Below are positions 15,957 through 25,458 of a stretch of 64,000 bases of DNA, one piece after another; the first letter of the stretch is position 1; each line of letters starts with the position of its first letter. The stretch covers positions 1,922,001-1,986,000 of the forward strand of contig NZ_BJOU01000001.1 of the NCBI RefSeq assembly GCF_009932435.1, in the 5' to 3' direction. Source of the DNA: Gordonia crocea (GTDB taxonomy: Bacteria; Actinomycetota; Actinomycetes; Mycobacteriales; Mycobacteriaceae). A model generated the notes under the pieces. The model was not told the DNA's origin and ran no database searches. It was given only the letters and a program-made list of their open reading frames with translations. Both the position numbers and the translations under genes were made by a program.

Positions 15957-17270
15957 ATGACGGTGATGCTTCCGGGTAAGACGGTCTCGCGGGGCCGATA
16001 CGCGTTGCGCGGTATCGCGGCGGCGCTGGTGATCCTGGTGTTCTCCCTGTGGATGGTGTCGCGCAGCACCCACACCTTCTCGTCGGATCCGAAGGTCTAC
16101 GCCGAGGTGCCGGTCGCGGCCGGGCTGATCCAATCCGGGGCGCCGGTGCGGTTCCACGGGGTCAAGGTCGGCGAGATCAGCTCGATCGACGCGGGGGCAC
16201 AATCCTCCCGGGTCGGGCTGACCATCGAGAAGGACGCGATGAAGTCCATCCCGTCGACGGTGATGCTGCGCGTCTTGCCGCGCACCTTCTTCGGCGACAT
16301 CTATGTCCAGCTCACACCGACGCCTGGTTCGCCCGACACCTCGCCGACCCATCTTGCGCCCAACGCGCAACTCGCGGTGGACGACGGCCCGGACACGGTG
16401 AACCTCTACAACATCTTCACCAAGCTCTCCGAACTCATCGACGAGGTGCGGCCCGATGAGATGAACGTCGCGCTCGCCGCCGTGGACAAGGCGATCGGCG
16501 GACGGGGCAAAGAGCTCGGCATGATGATCGACGACTGGTGGACCGCCTCGCAGGAACTCGAATCGACCGTCAACCGCTTCATCGACGCCACCCCGCAGTT
16601 CCGCCGCGTCACCGAATCGCTCAAGCGGGCCACCCCGGCGATGATGGAGACCCTGTCGTCGGTCGCGAGCATCTCGCGCGGCATCGTCGACAAGGGTGAC
16701 GATCTCGCCGAGTTCTTCACCGCGGCCAGCGGCTACCTCGACTCGGTCGTGCCCTTCGTGGCCAAGAACCGTAAGAACCTGATCACGATCGTCGATTCGA
16801 CCGGGATCATCCTGCGCACCGTCGCACAGAACCCGAGCGGCATCACCCGCACGGTCCGCGAGGCCGACAAGTTCGGCAAGGCGGGCACCATCCTGTTCGC
16901 CTCGGGACGCTTCAACATCACCGCGGTGCCCACCTTCTCCCAGCCACAGCCCTATTCCGCGGCGGACTGCCCGGTCTACGGCACCCTGCGCGGCAGCCAG
17001 TGCCACGGCAAGCGCTCCCTGTGGGGCACCGGGCCGGTCCGCGATCCCGGGCAGCGCAACGGGACGATCCTGCACCCGCCCAAGCCCCGCGTCCGGCCGG
17101 CCTCCACCAGCTCGGAGGTCATCGACGGCCGCGCCGAGGCATCCACGATGAGCGGACTCGAGGGCGTGATCACCGGCACCGGCCGGCCGGCCGCGGACGG
17201 CCGCCCGAATCCGGCCACGACGATGATGCTCGGCCCGATGGTCCGAGGCACGGAAGTGAGGGTTTCATGA
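15957..17270 (+). CDS. mceA: Mce-family protein MceA
   Basis: The 437-residue protein has one N-terminal membrane helix (about residues 18-34) and an MlaD/MCE domain at about residues 45-120, including the RFHGVKVGEISSID turn. A long helical part follows that forms the tunnel in Mce complexes. It carries two cysteines in CPVYGTLRGSQC near residue 345, followed by a proline-rich C-terminal tail of about 70 residues. It is the first of six mce genes and its stop overlaps mceB by four bases. The substrate is likely a lipid or sterol; which class cannot be told from sequence alone. Confidence 0.9.
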   Translation: MTVMLPGKTVSRGRYALRGIAAALVILVFSLWMVSRSTHTFSSDPKVYAEVPVAAGLIQSGAPVRFHGVKVGEISSIDAGAQSSRVGLTIEKDAMKSIPSTVMLRVLPRTFFGDIYVQLTPTPGSPDTSPTHLAPNAQLAVDDGPDTVNLYNIFTKLSELIDEVRPDEMNVALAAVDKAIGGRGKELGMMIDDWWTASQELESTVNRFIDATPQFRRVTESLKRATPAMMETLSSVASISRGIVDKGDDLAEFFTAASGYLDSVVPFVAKNRKNLITIVDSTGIILRTVAQNPSGITRTVREADKFGKAGTILFASGRFNITAVPTFSQPQPYSAADCPVYGTLRGSQCHGKRSLWGTGPVRDPGQRNGTILHPPKPRVRPASTSSEVIDGRAEASTMSGLEGVITGTGRPAADGRPNPATTMMLGPMVRGTEVRVS

Positions 17271-18286
17271 CCAGGCTGTCCGCCGTGACGGTCATCAAGG
17301 CGCTGCTGTTCTTGGTGGTGGGCGTCGTCGCGTTCTCCTTGATGAGCAATACGCTGCGCTCACCGGTCCGCGGCGCCACCACGGACTACGTGCTCAACTT
17401 CACCGACGCCGAAGGGTTGGTCGAGGGCAATCCGGTCAAGGTGTCCGGCGTCCGGATCGGCCGGGTGTCCGACATCGAGCTCGACCCGCGGGGCAACGGC
17501 ACCGCACGGGCCCGCGTCCGGGTCACCGTGGAGCGCAACCACAAGATCCCCGAGCACGTGCACGCCGCCGTCCGCTACGCCGACATGCTCGGTGCCCGCT
17601 ACATCGCGCTGTCCGACGGGGGACCGACTGCGCCCGCACGCAAGGGCAACGAGATCCCGGTCGAGGCGACGACCGCGCCGGTCAACCTCACCGCGCTGAT
17701 GAACGGGTTCGAGCCGCTGTTCTCCGCGCTCGACCCCAAGCAGGTCAACGACCTGGCCCAGGGCTTTGTCGACACGTTTGCCGGCCGGACCCAGTCGGTG
17801 CACCTCCTGCTGCGCCAGATCGCCTCGATGGGCAACAACCTGTCCGCCAACTCCGCGGTCTTCGCCCGGCTCGTGGCCAACCTGACCACGCTCATGTCGA
17901 CCGCCGATGCGCGCAACGCGCAACTGACCGAACTGTTCGCCGGGCTGGGTTCCCTGACCTCGGCGGTGGTCGGCGACAACGGTCAGTTCACTGCCCTGAT
18001 GAACTCGGGGGACCGGGCGGTCGCCGCGCTGGCGGAAATGATGACCACCTCCGGTGACAGCTTTGCCCGGTCGTTGACCGGCCTGCAGGGGGTCACCAAG
18101 GCCTGGCTGCCGAACACCCCGGCCTTCGAGACATTCCTCAAACGGTTCCCGGTGATGGCCGACCGCATCAACCACAGCGGCCGCTACGGCGGGTTCATGA
18201 TGCTCTACCTCTGCAACTTCACGCTGAAGGCGTGGACGGTCGAGGCGAACATCTTCGGTCCGCTTCATTCGCCGGTGTGCAGGTAG
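17267..18286 (+). CDS. mceB: Mce-family protein MceB
   Basis: The 339-residue protein starts with a membrane helix (VIKALLFLVVGVVAFSL) and an MCE domain with NPVKVSGVRIGRVSDIEL near residue 56, then the helical needle region. It ends with a short cysteine-containing tail (LYLCNFTLKAW and SPVCR) typical of MceB. The start ATG overlaps the mceA stop as ATGA, showing translational coupling. Confidence 0.9.
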   Translation: MTRLSAVTVIKALLFLVVGVVAFSLMSNTLRSPVRGATTDYVLNFTDAEGLVEGNPVKVSGVRIGRVSDIELDPRGNGTARARVRVTVERNHKIPEHVHAAVRYADMLGARYIALSDGGPTAPARKGNEIPVEATTAPVNLTALMNGFEPLFSALDPKQVNDLAQGFVDTFAGRTQSVHLLLRQIASMGNNLSANSAVFARLVANLTTLMSTADARNAQLTELFAGLGSLTSAVVGDNGQFTALMNSGDRAVAALAEMMTTSGDSFARSLTGLQGVTKAWLPNTPAFETFLKRFPVMADRINHSGRYGGFMMLYLCNFTLKAWTVEANIFGPLHSPVCR

Positions 18287-18296
18287 GGGGAGCGAC

Positions 18297-19337
18297 ATGT
18301 TTCTGGTTCGATTGATCGACGTCTTCGTCGGCGTCCTCGAGTTCGTCTTCAAGTCCGAGAAGCGCGGTCAGGGCGCCTCGCCGGCGGTGCTCGGCACCGC
18401 CGGAATCATCACCCTGGTGGTGCTGATGGGCCTGGCCATCGGTTTGCCGCAATGGCGCTACCACGCACGCACCGAGCCCTACACCGCAGAACTGGGCAAC
18501 GCCGCGGGGCTGACCCGCTCGGACCCGGTGCTGATCGCCGGCGTGCCGGCCGGGCGAATCTCCGCCGTGCGCCTGGCCGGCGACCGCGTGAAGGTCGAAT
18601 TCCGCCTTGATCGTAAGCAGCCGCTCGGCGACCAGACGCGGGCCACCGTGCGCCTGCGGACGGTGCTGGGCAAGCGGTACTTCGAGGTGATCCCGGCCGG
18701 GCGCGACACCGGGTCGCGCAGCATCCCGCTGGCGCGCACCGACCCCTCGTACACCCTCGACCAGGTGTCGGCGGCCGCGCTGCGGTCGTCGACGGAGGTG
18801 AACCCGACCGTCGTGCGGGCGATGCTGACGACGATGGAGTCGCTGGTCCCCGACCCGAACAAGCTGTCGGCCGCGGTGGCCGGGGCCGGCGGTGCCGCTG
18901 TCGCGATCTCCGGGACCGGGGCCCAGCTCGACCAGTTGCTGGGAATCGCGAAACGGCTCGCGCAGGCCAGCGCCGCGCAGTCGGACTCGATTTCCACCGC
19001 GATGGGCAATACGCAGGCGATCGTCCAGACGCTGGTCGTCCGCCGACACGTGATGACCCGGTTGGCCGACAACCTGCGCATCGTCCTCGCCACGATGGCG
19101 CAGACCTTCCCGCGCATCCCGATGGGCGAGCTGACGCAGAACATCATGGCGGTCACCGCGACCCTCAAGGACAACGCGGCGACCATCGACCGGGTCCTGA
19201 AGACATTGCCGCCGGCGATGCGGACGATCACCGACGCCACCGGAAACGGCAACTGGGCCGATGTGGTCTCCCCGTCGGCGGTCATCCCCGACGGCCTGCT
19301 GTGCGTGCTGGGAACGATGCAAGGGTGTGGCTTATGA
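18297..19337 (+). CDS. mceC: Mce-family protein MceC
   Basis: The 346-residue protein has an N-terminal amphipathic stretch, a membrane helix at about residues 33-49 (AGIITLVVLMGLAIGL) and an MCE domain with SDPVLIAGVPAGRISAVRL near 75. The YTAELGNAAGLTRSDPV opening is the usual MceC pattern. The helical C-terminal half ends in VIPDGLLCVLGTMQGCGL with two cysteines. It follows mceB by ten bases and overlaps mceD by four. Confidence 0.9.
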   Translation: MFLVRLIDVFVGVLEFVFKSEKRGQGASPAVLGTAGIITLVVLMGLAIGLPQWRYHARTEPYTAELGNAAGLTRSDPVLIAGVPAGRISAVRLAGDRVKVEFRLDRKQPLGDQTRATVRLRTVLGKRYFEVIPAGRDTGSRSIPLARTDPSYTLDQVSAAALRSSTEVNPTVVRAMLTTMESLVPDPNKLSAAVAGAGGAAVAISGTGAQLDQLLGIAKRLAQASAAQSDSISTAMGNTQAIVQTLVVRRHVMTRLADNLRIVLATMAQTFPRIPMGELTQNIMAVTATLKDNAATIDRVLKTLPPAMRTITDATGNGNWADVVSPSAVIPDGLLCVLGTMQGCGL

Positions 19338-20485
19338 CATTCCGTCAGGTCCGCGAAGTACGCGTGCGAAAGCGCTACGGTGGCAAGATCTTTACCGCGC
19401 TCCTTTTGGTGGCGGCCTTGGTGTGGGGCGGGTGGAACTTCCTCGTCCGTGACCCGCAGGTGCGCACGGTCGGCGCCGATTTCACCTTCGTCAACGGGCT
19501 CTACCAGGGGTCGAAGGTGACCATCTTGGGCGTCCCGGTGGGCCGGGTGGAGAAGCTCGAGCCGCGCGGCGACTACGTCCACGTCGAACTCAGCCTGCCC
19601 AAGAGCATCGACCTGCCCGCCGACGTCGGCGCGTACGTCCAGAACCCGTCGATCATCAGCGACCGGCACCTCGACCTTGCCCCGGCGTACACCGGGGGGC
19701 CGAAGTTGGTGGCGGGCAGCACCATTCCCCGGGAACGGACGAAGGCGCCGATCAGCTTCGACCAGTTGATCGGGAGTCTGAGCACCCTGACCCGGATCTT
19801 GGGCCCGGGCGACGAGCCGGGGTCGCCCGGTGTGGGCAGCCTGCTGAACCGCACGGCCCAGGCCTGGAAGGGGCAGGGGACCGACTTCAACCAAGCGCTC
19901 ACCGAGATGTCGGCGGCCAGCGGGGTGTTCGGTGCCCGCGCCGACGACATCGGTGCACTGATCACGAGCCTGGACCAGCTGATGTCCTCGTTCCGGGCCA
20001 AGCAGGTCTCCCTCGACGGCCTGGTGCGCTCGATGGGCGACCTGTCGGCGCAGTGGCAGGCGGCCAACCAGGACGTGTCGACGCCGATCAAGAACCTGCG
20101 CGTCGTCTTCGACCAGATCAACAACTTCGTCATGAAACACGGCAACGACGTGGGGACGGTGGCGGAGAACCTCGACGAGCTCGGGCGGGTGCTGGTCGCG
20201 AACCGCGCCGGTTTCGCCGAGTTCATGGACCTCGCCCCGCTCATGCTGCAGAACCTGTCGAGCACGATCGGGCCGGACCGCCGGGGACGCATCCGCTTGA
20301 ACGTCTCGACGACGCTGACGCAGTTCAAGACCCTCAAACCGCTGTGCGACCGCTTCCCGATGCCCATCTGCATCGGTGCCGGCCTGACCAACCCGATCGG
20401 GTTCCCCATCTCCAGCTCCGACCCGTTGGGGATCGTCTCGGCGATCACCGGTGGGCAGCTGCCGCCGAAGCAGGGTCCGCGATGA
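19334..20485 (+). CDS. mceD: Mce-family protein MceD
   Basis: The 383-residue protein has a membrane helix near residues 18-33 and an MCE domain with GSKVTILGVPVGRVEKLEPRG. A long coiled region with an FMDLAPLMLQNLSSTIGP stretch near residue 300 follows; this resembles the NAxDxxPxxLxNL motif of MceD/MceF proteins. Its ATG overlaps the mceC stop (ATGA) and its stop overlaps mceE, so it is part of an unbroken coupled series. Confidence 0.9.
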   Translation: MTFRQVREVRVRKRYGGKIFTALLLVAALVWGGWNFLVRDPQVRTVGADFTFVNGLYQGSKVTILGVPVGRVEKLEPRGDYVHVELSLPKSIDLPADVGAYVQNPSIISDRHLDLAPAYTGGPKLVAGSTIPRERTKAPISFDQLIGSLSTLTRILGPGDEPGSPGVGSLLNRTAQAWKGQGTDFNQALTEMSAASGVFGARADDIGALITSLDQLMSSFRAKQVSLDGLVRSMGDLSAQWQAANQDVSTPIKNLRVVFDQINNFVMKHGNDVGTVAENLDELGRVLVANRAGFAEFMDLAPLMLQNLSSTIGPDRRGRIRLNVSTTLTQFKTLKPLCDRFPMPICIGAGLTNPIGFPISSSDPLGIVSAITGGQLPPKQGPR

Positions 20486-21624
20486 GCGCGCGGCGGCGAC
20501 TGGCCGTCGGCACCGGGGCGTTGGCAGTGGCGCTGGCCACCGCCGGCTGCGGGGTCGGCCTGCAGGACGTGCCGGTCGGCGGGGTGCGCAACACCTTCGA
20601 CGTCACCGCGGACGTCACAAGCGCCGACGGGGTGGTCGACGGCGCCGACGTCATCAACGGCCAACAGGTCGTCGGGCGGGTCACCGAGGTGCGACTGGTC
20701 GACGGCCATCCGCAGCTGACCCTGTCGCTGCGCAAGGACACCCAACTCCCGGCGAATGTGACTGCCGCCGTGGAGATCCCGTCGGCGCTCGGCACCCCGT
20801 TCGTCCGCCTGCAGGCGCCGTCGGACCCCCAGGGGGCCCTGGTCGCGGGCTCGCGGATCGACGTGGACCAGACCTCGATCGGCCCCCAGGTGGAGGGCAC
20901 CCTCGCGGCGATGGGCAACATCCTCAGCGGCAGCGGGGTCCGGCAATTGCAGTCGGTGATGGCGAGTCTGAACACCGCCTTCGAGAACCGGTCGGACAAG
21001 GTCGGGGACTTGATCGACACGCTCAACCGGCTGCTGGCCCGCACGTCGCGGCACACCGCTGACTTCAATGCGGCCATGCGGGCGGCGGCCGAGGCCACCG
21101 ATCTGATGACGGCCCAGCAGGCCAAGATCGAGGCCTTCCTCGACCAGACGCCCCAGGCGGTCACCGTGCTGGCCGCCCAGCGGGACCGCATCGCCGTCCT
21201 GATGACGCAGACGACCCGCCTCGCCCGCAACCTCGACGCCATCACCAACGGCCGCCAGGCCGAGCTCAACAAGCTGGTGCCCGATGCGGCGACACTGGTC
21301 GATTCCCTCTCGGCGTTCAACAAGGACGTGGGACACACGCTGAAGCACATGAATTCGTTCATGCGGAACTTCTCCCGGGCGATCCGCGGCGACTACCTCG
21401 TCTTCGACGGTGCCCTGGACATCCCCGGCGGTATCGACAAGATCATCACCGGTGGTCTGCTCGGGTCGGGACAGCCGTTGCCCACCCCGGGGGAGTTGGC
21501 CGACATCCTGTCCGGCGGGCTCTACCGCGATCCCAACCACAAGACGCGGGCCCCGAAACGCATGAAGAAGCAGACGCCGGGCGCGACGCGGCCCGGTGTC
21601 CACGGAGCGGAGGCACCGCGATGA
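20482..21624 (+). CDS. mceE: Mce-family lipoprotein MceE (LprK-like)
   Basis: The 380-residue protein begins with a lipoprotein signal peptide ending in the lipobox LATAGC, with Cys23 as the expected lipidation site. It is the only lipoprotein of the six, as is usual for MceE. The MCE domain follows with VINGQQVVGRVTEVRLVDG near residue 53, then the helical region. The C-terminus is basic and short. Start and stop both overlap neighbours by four bases. Confidence 0.9.
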   Translation: MSARRRLAVGTGALAVALATAGCGVGLQDVPVGGVRNTFDVTADVTSADGVVDGADVINGQQVVGRVTEVRLVDGHPQLTLSLRKDTQLPANVTAAVEIPSALGTPFVRLQAPSDPQGALVAGSRIDVDQTSIGPQVEGTLAAMGNILSGSGVRQLQSVMASLNTAFENRSDKVGDLIDTLNRLLARTSRHTADFNAAMRAAAEATDLMTAQQAKIEAFLDQTPQAVTVLAAQRDRIAVLMTQTTRLARNLDAITNGRQAELNKLVPDAATLVDSLSAFNKDVGHTLKHMNSFMRNFSRAIRGDYLVFDGALDIPGGIDKIITGGLLGSGQPLPTPGELADILSGGLYRDPNHKTRAPKRMKKQTPGATRPGVHGAEAPR

Positions 21625-22850
21625 GAGACAGGTTCCCCACCGGCACCCTGCAGTTCCTCATCTTCCTGGTGCTGTCGGCGATCATCATCCCGGTCGGCAT
21701 CAACTACATCGCCGGCCCGGAAGGGTTCGGATCGAAACTGCGCCTGCATGCGCAGATGGCCGATGCCTTCGGCCTGACCGCGGGAACCGGGGTCACGCTG
21801 CGCGGCGTCGACGTCGGCACCGTGGCGTCCTCGACGCTGCTCCCAGACGGGAAGGGGGCCCGGGTCTCCCTCGTCCTGCGGGGGGACACGAAGATCCCGA
21901 AGGACTCGATCCTGCAGGTGACCATGGCGTCGATGGCCGGCATCCAGAGCGTCGACATCATCCCCTCGTCCGCCGACGGCCCCTACCTGCGGGACGGCGA
22001 CGACATCAACGCCCCGGCCGACAAGCAGCCGATGCAGATGGACGCCATCATCGCGCAGGCGGCCAAGATGCTCGAGACCTTCCGCGGCGGCTCGGTGGCG
22101 ACCGTCAGCAAGGAGTTGTACCTGGCCTTCGGTGCCAACGGCGACTCCATGGCGCAACTCGTCGCGAATTCGTCGGCCCTGGCCAGGGTGGTGGCGAAGA
22201 ACGCGCCGATGCTGCGGGGATTGATGTCGGAGTGGCTGGACGTGCTCTCGGCGATGAACGACACCACGGGGACCTTCGAGTCGGGCATGGCCTCGGCCGC
22301 CTCGTTCACCAGTCAGCTCGACGCCAACCAGCCGGTGTTCGTCTACCTCCTGGACCATTCGCCCCGCGCCCTGACCCGGGCGCAGAAGCTGTTCGACAAG
22401 TACCGCGGCACCTTCGGCGGCGTGCTGGCGAACCTGGTGACGGTGGAGCCGATCATCAGCGATCGGCGCGAGTCGCTGCAGACCGGCCTCAAGGCGATCC
22501 CGCAGGGCCTGCTGGACCTGCGGTCGATCGTGAAGGGGGACCGGGCCGACTTCGCGCTCATCGGCACGCAGGGGCCGGTGTGCCTCTTCTACGACGAGCC
22601 GCGGCGGGCGGTCGGCGACCTGCGGCCCGACCATCCCAACCTGGTGCGGTACTGCCCGCCCGGTGACGGCTACGGCCAGCGCGGCGCGGTGAACGCCCCG
22701 CGTCCCAACGGACTCGGCACGCAGAACTGGCAGTCGCCCGGAGCGCCGTCCGGTCCGCCGTCGGTCACCGACCCGATGCTGGTCCCCAACGGGGCCGAAC
22801 TTCTACAGATGTGGCACGACCTCCTGGAAAGGGCCCGAAATGGCAAATAA
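21621..22850 (+). CDS. mceF: Mce-family protein MceF
   Basis: The 409-residue protein has an N-terminal membrane helix (residues 10-27), an MCE domain with GTGVTLRGVDVGTVASSTLLP near 55 and a helical needle part. The C-terminal tail is rich in Pro and Gly and has a CPPGDGYG segment near residue 350. It is the last of the six Mce proteins. Its end overlaps the Mce-associated protein gene by 11 bases. Confidence 0.9.
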   Translation: MRDRFPTGTLQFLIFLVLSAIIIPVGINYIAGPEGFGSKLRLHAQMADAFGLTAGTGVTLRGVDVGTVASSTLLPDGKGARVSLVLRGDTKIPKDSILQVTMASMAGIQSVDIIPSSADGPYLRDGDDINAPADKQPMQMDAIIAQAAKMLETFRGGSVATVSKELYLAFGANGDSMAQLVANSSALARVVAKNAPMLRGLMSEWLDVLSAMNDTTGTFESGMASAASFTSQLDANQPVFVYLLDHSPRALTRAQKLFDKYRGTFGGVLANLVTVEPIISDRRESLQTGLKAIPQGLLDLRSIVKGDRADFALIGTQGPVCLFYDEPRRAVGDLRPDHPNLVRYCPPGDGYGQRGAVNAPRPNGLGTQNWQSPGAPSGPPSVTDPMLVPNGAELLQMWHDLLERARNGK

Positions 22851-23568
22851 CACGATCGCGGACGACACTGCTGTCGACGGCACCGCTTTTGACGACGTCG
22901 ACACCGACGACCTGAGCGCAGACATCGACGACCTGAGCGCCGACACCGATTCCGACGCCGGTGACGACACGGCCGACGGTAAATCGTCGACGGTGACCGT
23001 GAAGCGGCGCAGCCCCGCCGGGCGCACCGCGGCACCGCGCCGACGGGTGCCCCGCGAGACGGCCCACGACACCTCGAGGGGTGGGCGCGGGCGACGCTGG
23101 CTGATCGCGTTGGGCCCGCTGGTCGCGGTGCTCATCGGCTCGACCGCCTTCTTCGGCTACCACTACTTCACCGGTTCCCGCGGGGCGGATACGCCCGCCG
23201 CGCGCAGTGCAGTCGTGGGCGTCGCGAAGGACTACGCGGTCAAGCTGTCGAGCTTCGACTACCGCGACCTGAACAAGAACCGCGCCGCCATCACGGCGAT
23301 GTCGACCGACGACTTCGGCAAGAAGTACGACGAGATGGTCAAGGCGCTCACCGAGATCGTCTCCAACGGCAAGGGCATCGCCACCGCGGAGGTCAGCTAT
23401 TCCGCGGTCGAGTCGATCAGCCGGGACAAGGCGACGGTGATCCTGTTCGTCGATCAGAAGGCGCGCAACGTCGTCGCGCCGAACGGCAAGAACCAGCCGT
23501 ACCGGATGGTCGTGAAGTTGGTCCGCGCCGATGGGCGCTGGCTCGTGGATGACGTCCAGACCGTGTGA
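22840..23568 (+). CDS. Mce-associated membrane protein
   Basis: The 242-residue protein has a very acidic, repetitive N-terminus (two DLSAD repeats, residues 24-35), a basic stretch at 55-72, one transmembrane helix at about 87-109 and an extracytoplasmic NTF2-like domain with TEIVSNGKGIATAEVSYSAVESI and a C-terminal DGRWLVDDVQTV. This is the standard layout of Mam/Mas proteins that stabilise Mce transporters. Its overlap with mceF by 11 bases and unit position at the operon end support the role. Confidence 0.87.
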   Translation: MANNTIADDTAVDGTAFDDVDTDDLSADIDDLSADTDSDAGDDTADGKSSTVTVKRRSPAGRTAAPRRRVPRETAHDTSRGGRGRRWLIALGPLVAVLIGSTAFFGYHYFTGSRGADTPAARSAVVGVAKDYAVKLSSFDYRDLNKNRAAITAMSTDDFGKKYDEMVKALTEIVSNGKGIATAEVSYSAVESISRDKATVILFVDQKARNVVAPNGKNQPYRMVVKLVRADGRWLVDDVQTV

Positions 23569-23608
23569 CCGCGGCGGACAATCGGAATCAATCGGAGGGA
23601 ATGGGGCA

Positions 23609-24538
23609 ATGTCAATGGGTAACCACGCACTGAAGTACACGCCGGATCTGGACGAGACGACGCCCGAACTGACCACGCGCGATACGCGGATCGAGATCAC
23701 CACGCGTCGGCGCCGGCTCACCAGCAAGCGCAAACCCGCCCAGATCGCCGAGGCGATCGACTTCTGGTCGCTGGCCGGGGCCGCGGCGAACGTCGTCATG
23801 CAGCTCGGCTGGCCCGAGGTGGGCTACGGAGTCATGGAGAGCAAGGTCGAATCCGGGGCGCTGATGAAGCACCCGTGGAAGCGGGCGCGCACCACGTCGC
23901 AATATCTCGCCGTCGCCGTTCTGGGCACCGACGAGGAGCGCGAGGCGTTCCGCGAGGCGGTCAACTCCGCCCACCGCCACGTCAAGTCCGACGAACGCAG
24001 CCCGGTCAAGTACAACGCCTTCAACCGCGAACTGCAGCTGTGGGTGGCGGCCTGCCTGTTCATCGGCGTGGAGGACTCCCACCAGCTCCTCCACGGCGTG
24101 ATGGACGAGACGGAGGCCGAGGAGTTCTACCAGTCGTCGAAGACGCTCGGAACGACTCTGCAGGTCCCCGAGGACATGTGGCCGGCCACCCGCCAGGACT
24201 TCGACCACTACTGGAACGTCGCGTGCCAGCGCGTCGTCATCGACGACACCACGTGCGAGTTCCTCAACGAACTGGTCGATCTGAAGATGATCAACCCGTT
24301 GATCCGGTTGCCGTTCGTCAACCTCCTGCGGTTCCTGACGATCGGGTTCCTGCCACCGCTCTTCCACCGCCAGTTGGGGTTGGAGTGGACCGAGGACGAC
24401 CGGCGGCGGTTCCAGCACCTGTTCACCTTCGTCTCGATCGTGAACAAGTTCCTGCCCAAGTTCATCCGGTTCGGCAGCGCGCGGTTCTTGATGAAGGACC
24501 TGCGGTGGCGGCTCAAGCACCAGAAAGACATCATCTAA
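23609..24538 (+). CDS. DUF2236 / MpaB-family oxygenase at the end of the mce operon
   Basis: The 309-residue protein is a DUF2236 (MpaB/Lcp-like) member. The ATG at 23609 has GGAGG about ten bases upstream, 40 bases after the Mce-associated gene. Family-like parts are AANVVMQLGWPEVGYGVMES near residue 55, the EAVNSAHRHVK segment near 115 with histidines likely to contact haem, and YNAFNRELQLWVAACLFIG near 133. In this family such proteins oxidise isoprenoid or lipid side chains. Position behind mce genes suggests it acts on the imported lipid; this is inference. No signal peptide is visible. Confidence 0.82.
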   Translation: MSMGNHALKYTPDLDETTPELTTRDTRIEITTRRRRLTSKRKPAQIAEAIDFWSLAGAAANVVMQLGWPEVGYGVMESKVESGALMKHPWKRARTTSQYLAVAVLGTDEEREAFREAVNSAHRHVKSDERSPVKYNAFNRELQLWVAACLFIGVEDSHQLLHGVMDETEAEEFYQSSKTLGTTLQVPEDMWPATRQDFDHYWNVACQRVVIDDTTCEFLNELVDLKMINPLIRLPFVNLLRFLTIGFLPPLFHRQLGLEWTEDDRRRFQHLFTFVSIVNKFLPKFIRFGSARFLMKDLRWRLKHQKDII

Positions 24539-24672
24539 GGCGTTTCGCGGGATCGACAGGGGGGCGATCGGCGGTCTGGGCGAGGCTCTCGAGGGGTGAG
24601 TCACGACGGAGGCAGGGCGGTCGGCGACGGTATCGTGAACAACGGTCGGGGGCGCGGAAGGGAAGGACGTAC

Positions 24673-25398
24673 GTGCCAAGAGGAAACCTACGACGGACGC
24701 AGCTGACCGATGAGGTGGCCGCCGAACTGCGGGCGCGCATACTCACCGGGCAGATCCGGTCCGGCGCGTTTATCCGTCTCGACGAGGTGGCCGCCGATCT
24801 GGGCTGCAGCGTCACTCCGGTGCGCGAGGCGTTGGTCACGCTCCGTGGTGAGGGGCTGGTCCGCTCGTCGCCGCACCGCGGGTTCATCGTCAGCGAGTTG
24901 ACCCGCGGCGACATCATCGACATCTTCTGGATGCAGTCGCAATTGTCGGCCCGGCTCACCGCCCACGCCGCCTCCAACCCGGATTTGGAAGGCCACCTGG
25001 CCGAACTGACCCGCATCGTCGACGAGTTCGAAAAGGCGGTGCACGAGGGTGATTCGGCCAAGATCCTCGACCACGAGTACCAATTCCAGCGGCGCATCTA
25101 CATGGCGGCGAACAGCTGGAAGCTGGCCTGGTTCCTAGTCGCGGCCACCAAGTACACGCCGTACAACCTGTACGCCGAGGACAAGGAGTGGGGGGCGTTG
25201 GCGATCGAGAGCCACCGCCGGTTGATCAGCCACCTCGCCAACCGGGACAAAGAGGCGATCAGCGCCGAGATCCACAGCAAGTTCATCGATGCGAGGGAAC
25301 GGCTGGTCCGGGATCTGGAGTTGCGCGGCTTCTGGGACGACAACACCGAGGAGCCGCCGGTTGGGCAGGCCACGTCGCCGGCGGAAGCGGCCGGATAG
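24673..25398 (+). CDS. GntR-family (FadR-type) regulator
   Basis: The 241-residue protein has an N-terminal winged helix-turn-helix (about residues 8-72) with the FIRLDEVAADLGCSVTPVREALVTLRGEGLV pattern of GntR proteins. A C-terminal all-helical FCD ligand domain follows, with the usual HEYQFQRRIY and HRRLISHLANRD metal-binding-type motifs. The GTG start at 24673 has GGAAGG upstream. It lies 134 bases behind the mce block in the same direction and resembles the placement of Mce1R, a FadR-type repressor of mce1. It is a candidate regulator of this mce operon. Confidence 0.85.
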   Translation: MPRGNLRRTQLTDEVAAELRARILTGQIRSGAFIRLDEVAADLGCSVTPVREALVTLRGEGLVRSSPHRGFIVSELTRGDIIDIFWMQSQLSARLTAHAASNPDLEGHLAELTRIVDEFEKAVHEGDSAKILDHEYQFQRRIYMAANSWKLAWFLVAATKYTPYNLYAEDKEWGALAIESHRRLISHLANRDKEAISAEIHSKFIDARERLVRDLELRGFWDDNTEEPPVGQATSPAEAAG

Positions 25399-25458
25399 CG
25401 CGATCGGGTACCCCTCGGCGCGTGTTGGGCAGCCGCACCTGCGGTGAAATGGCAGAAT

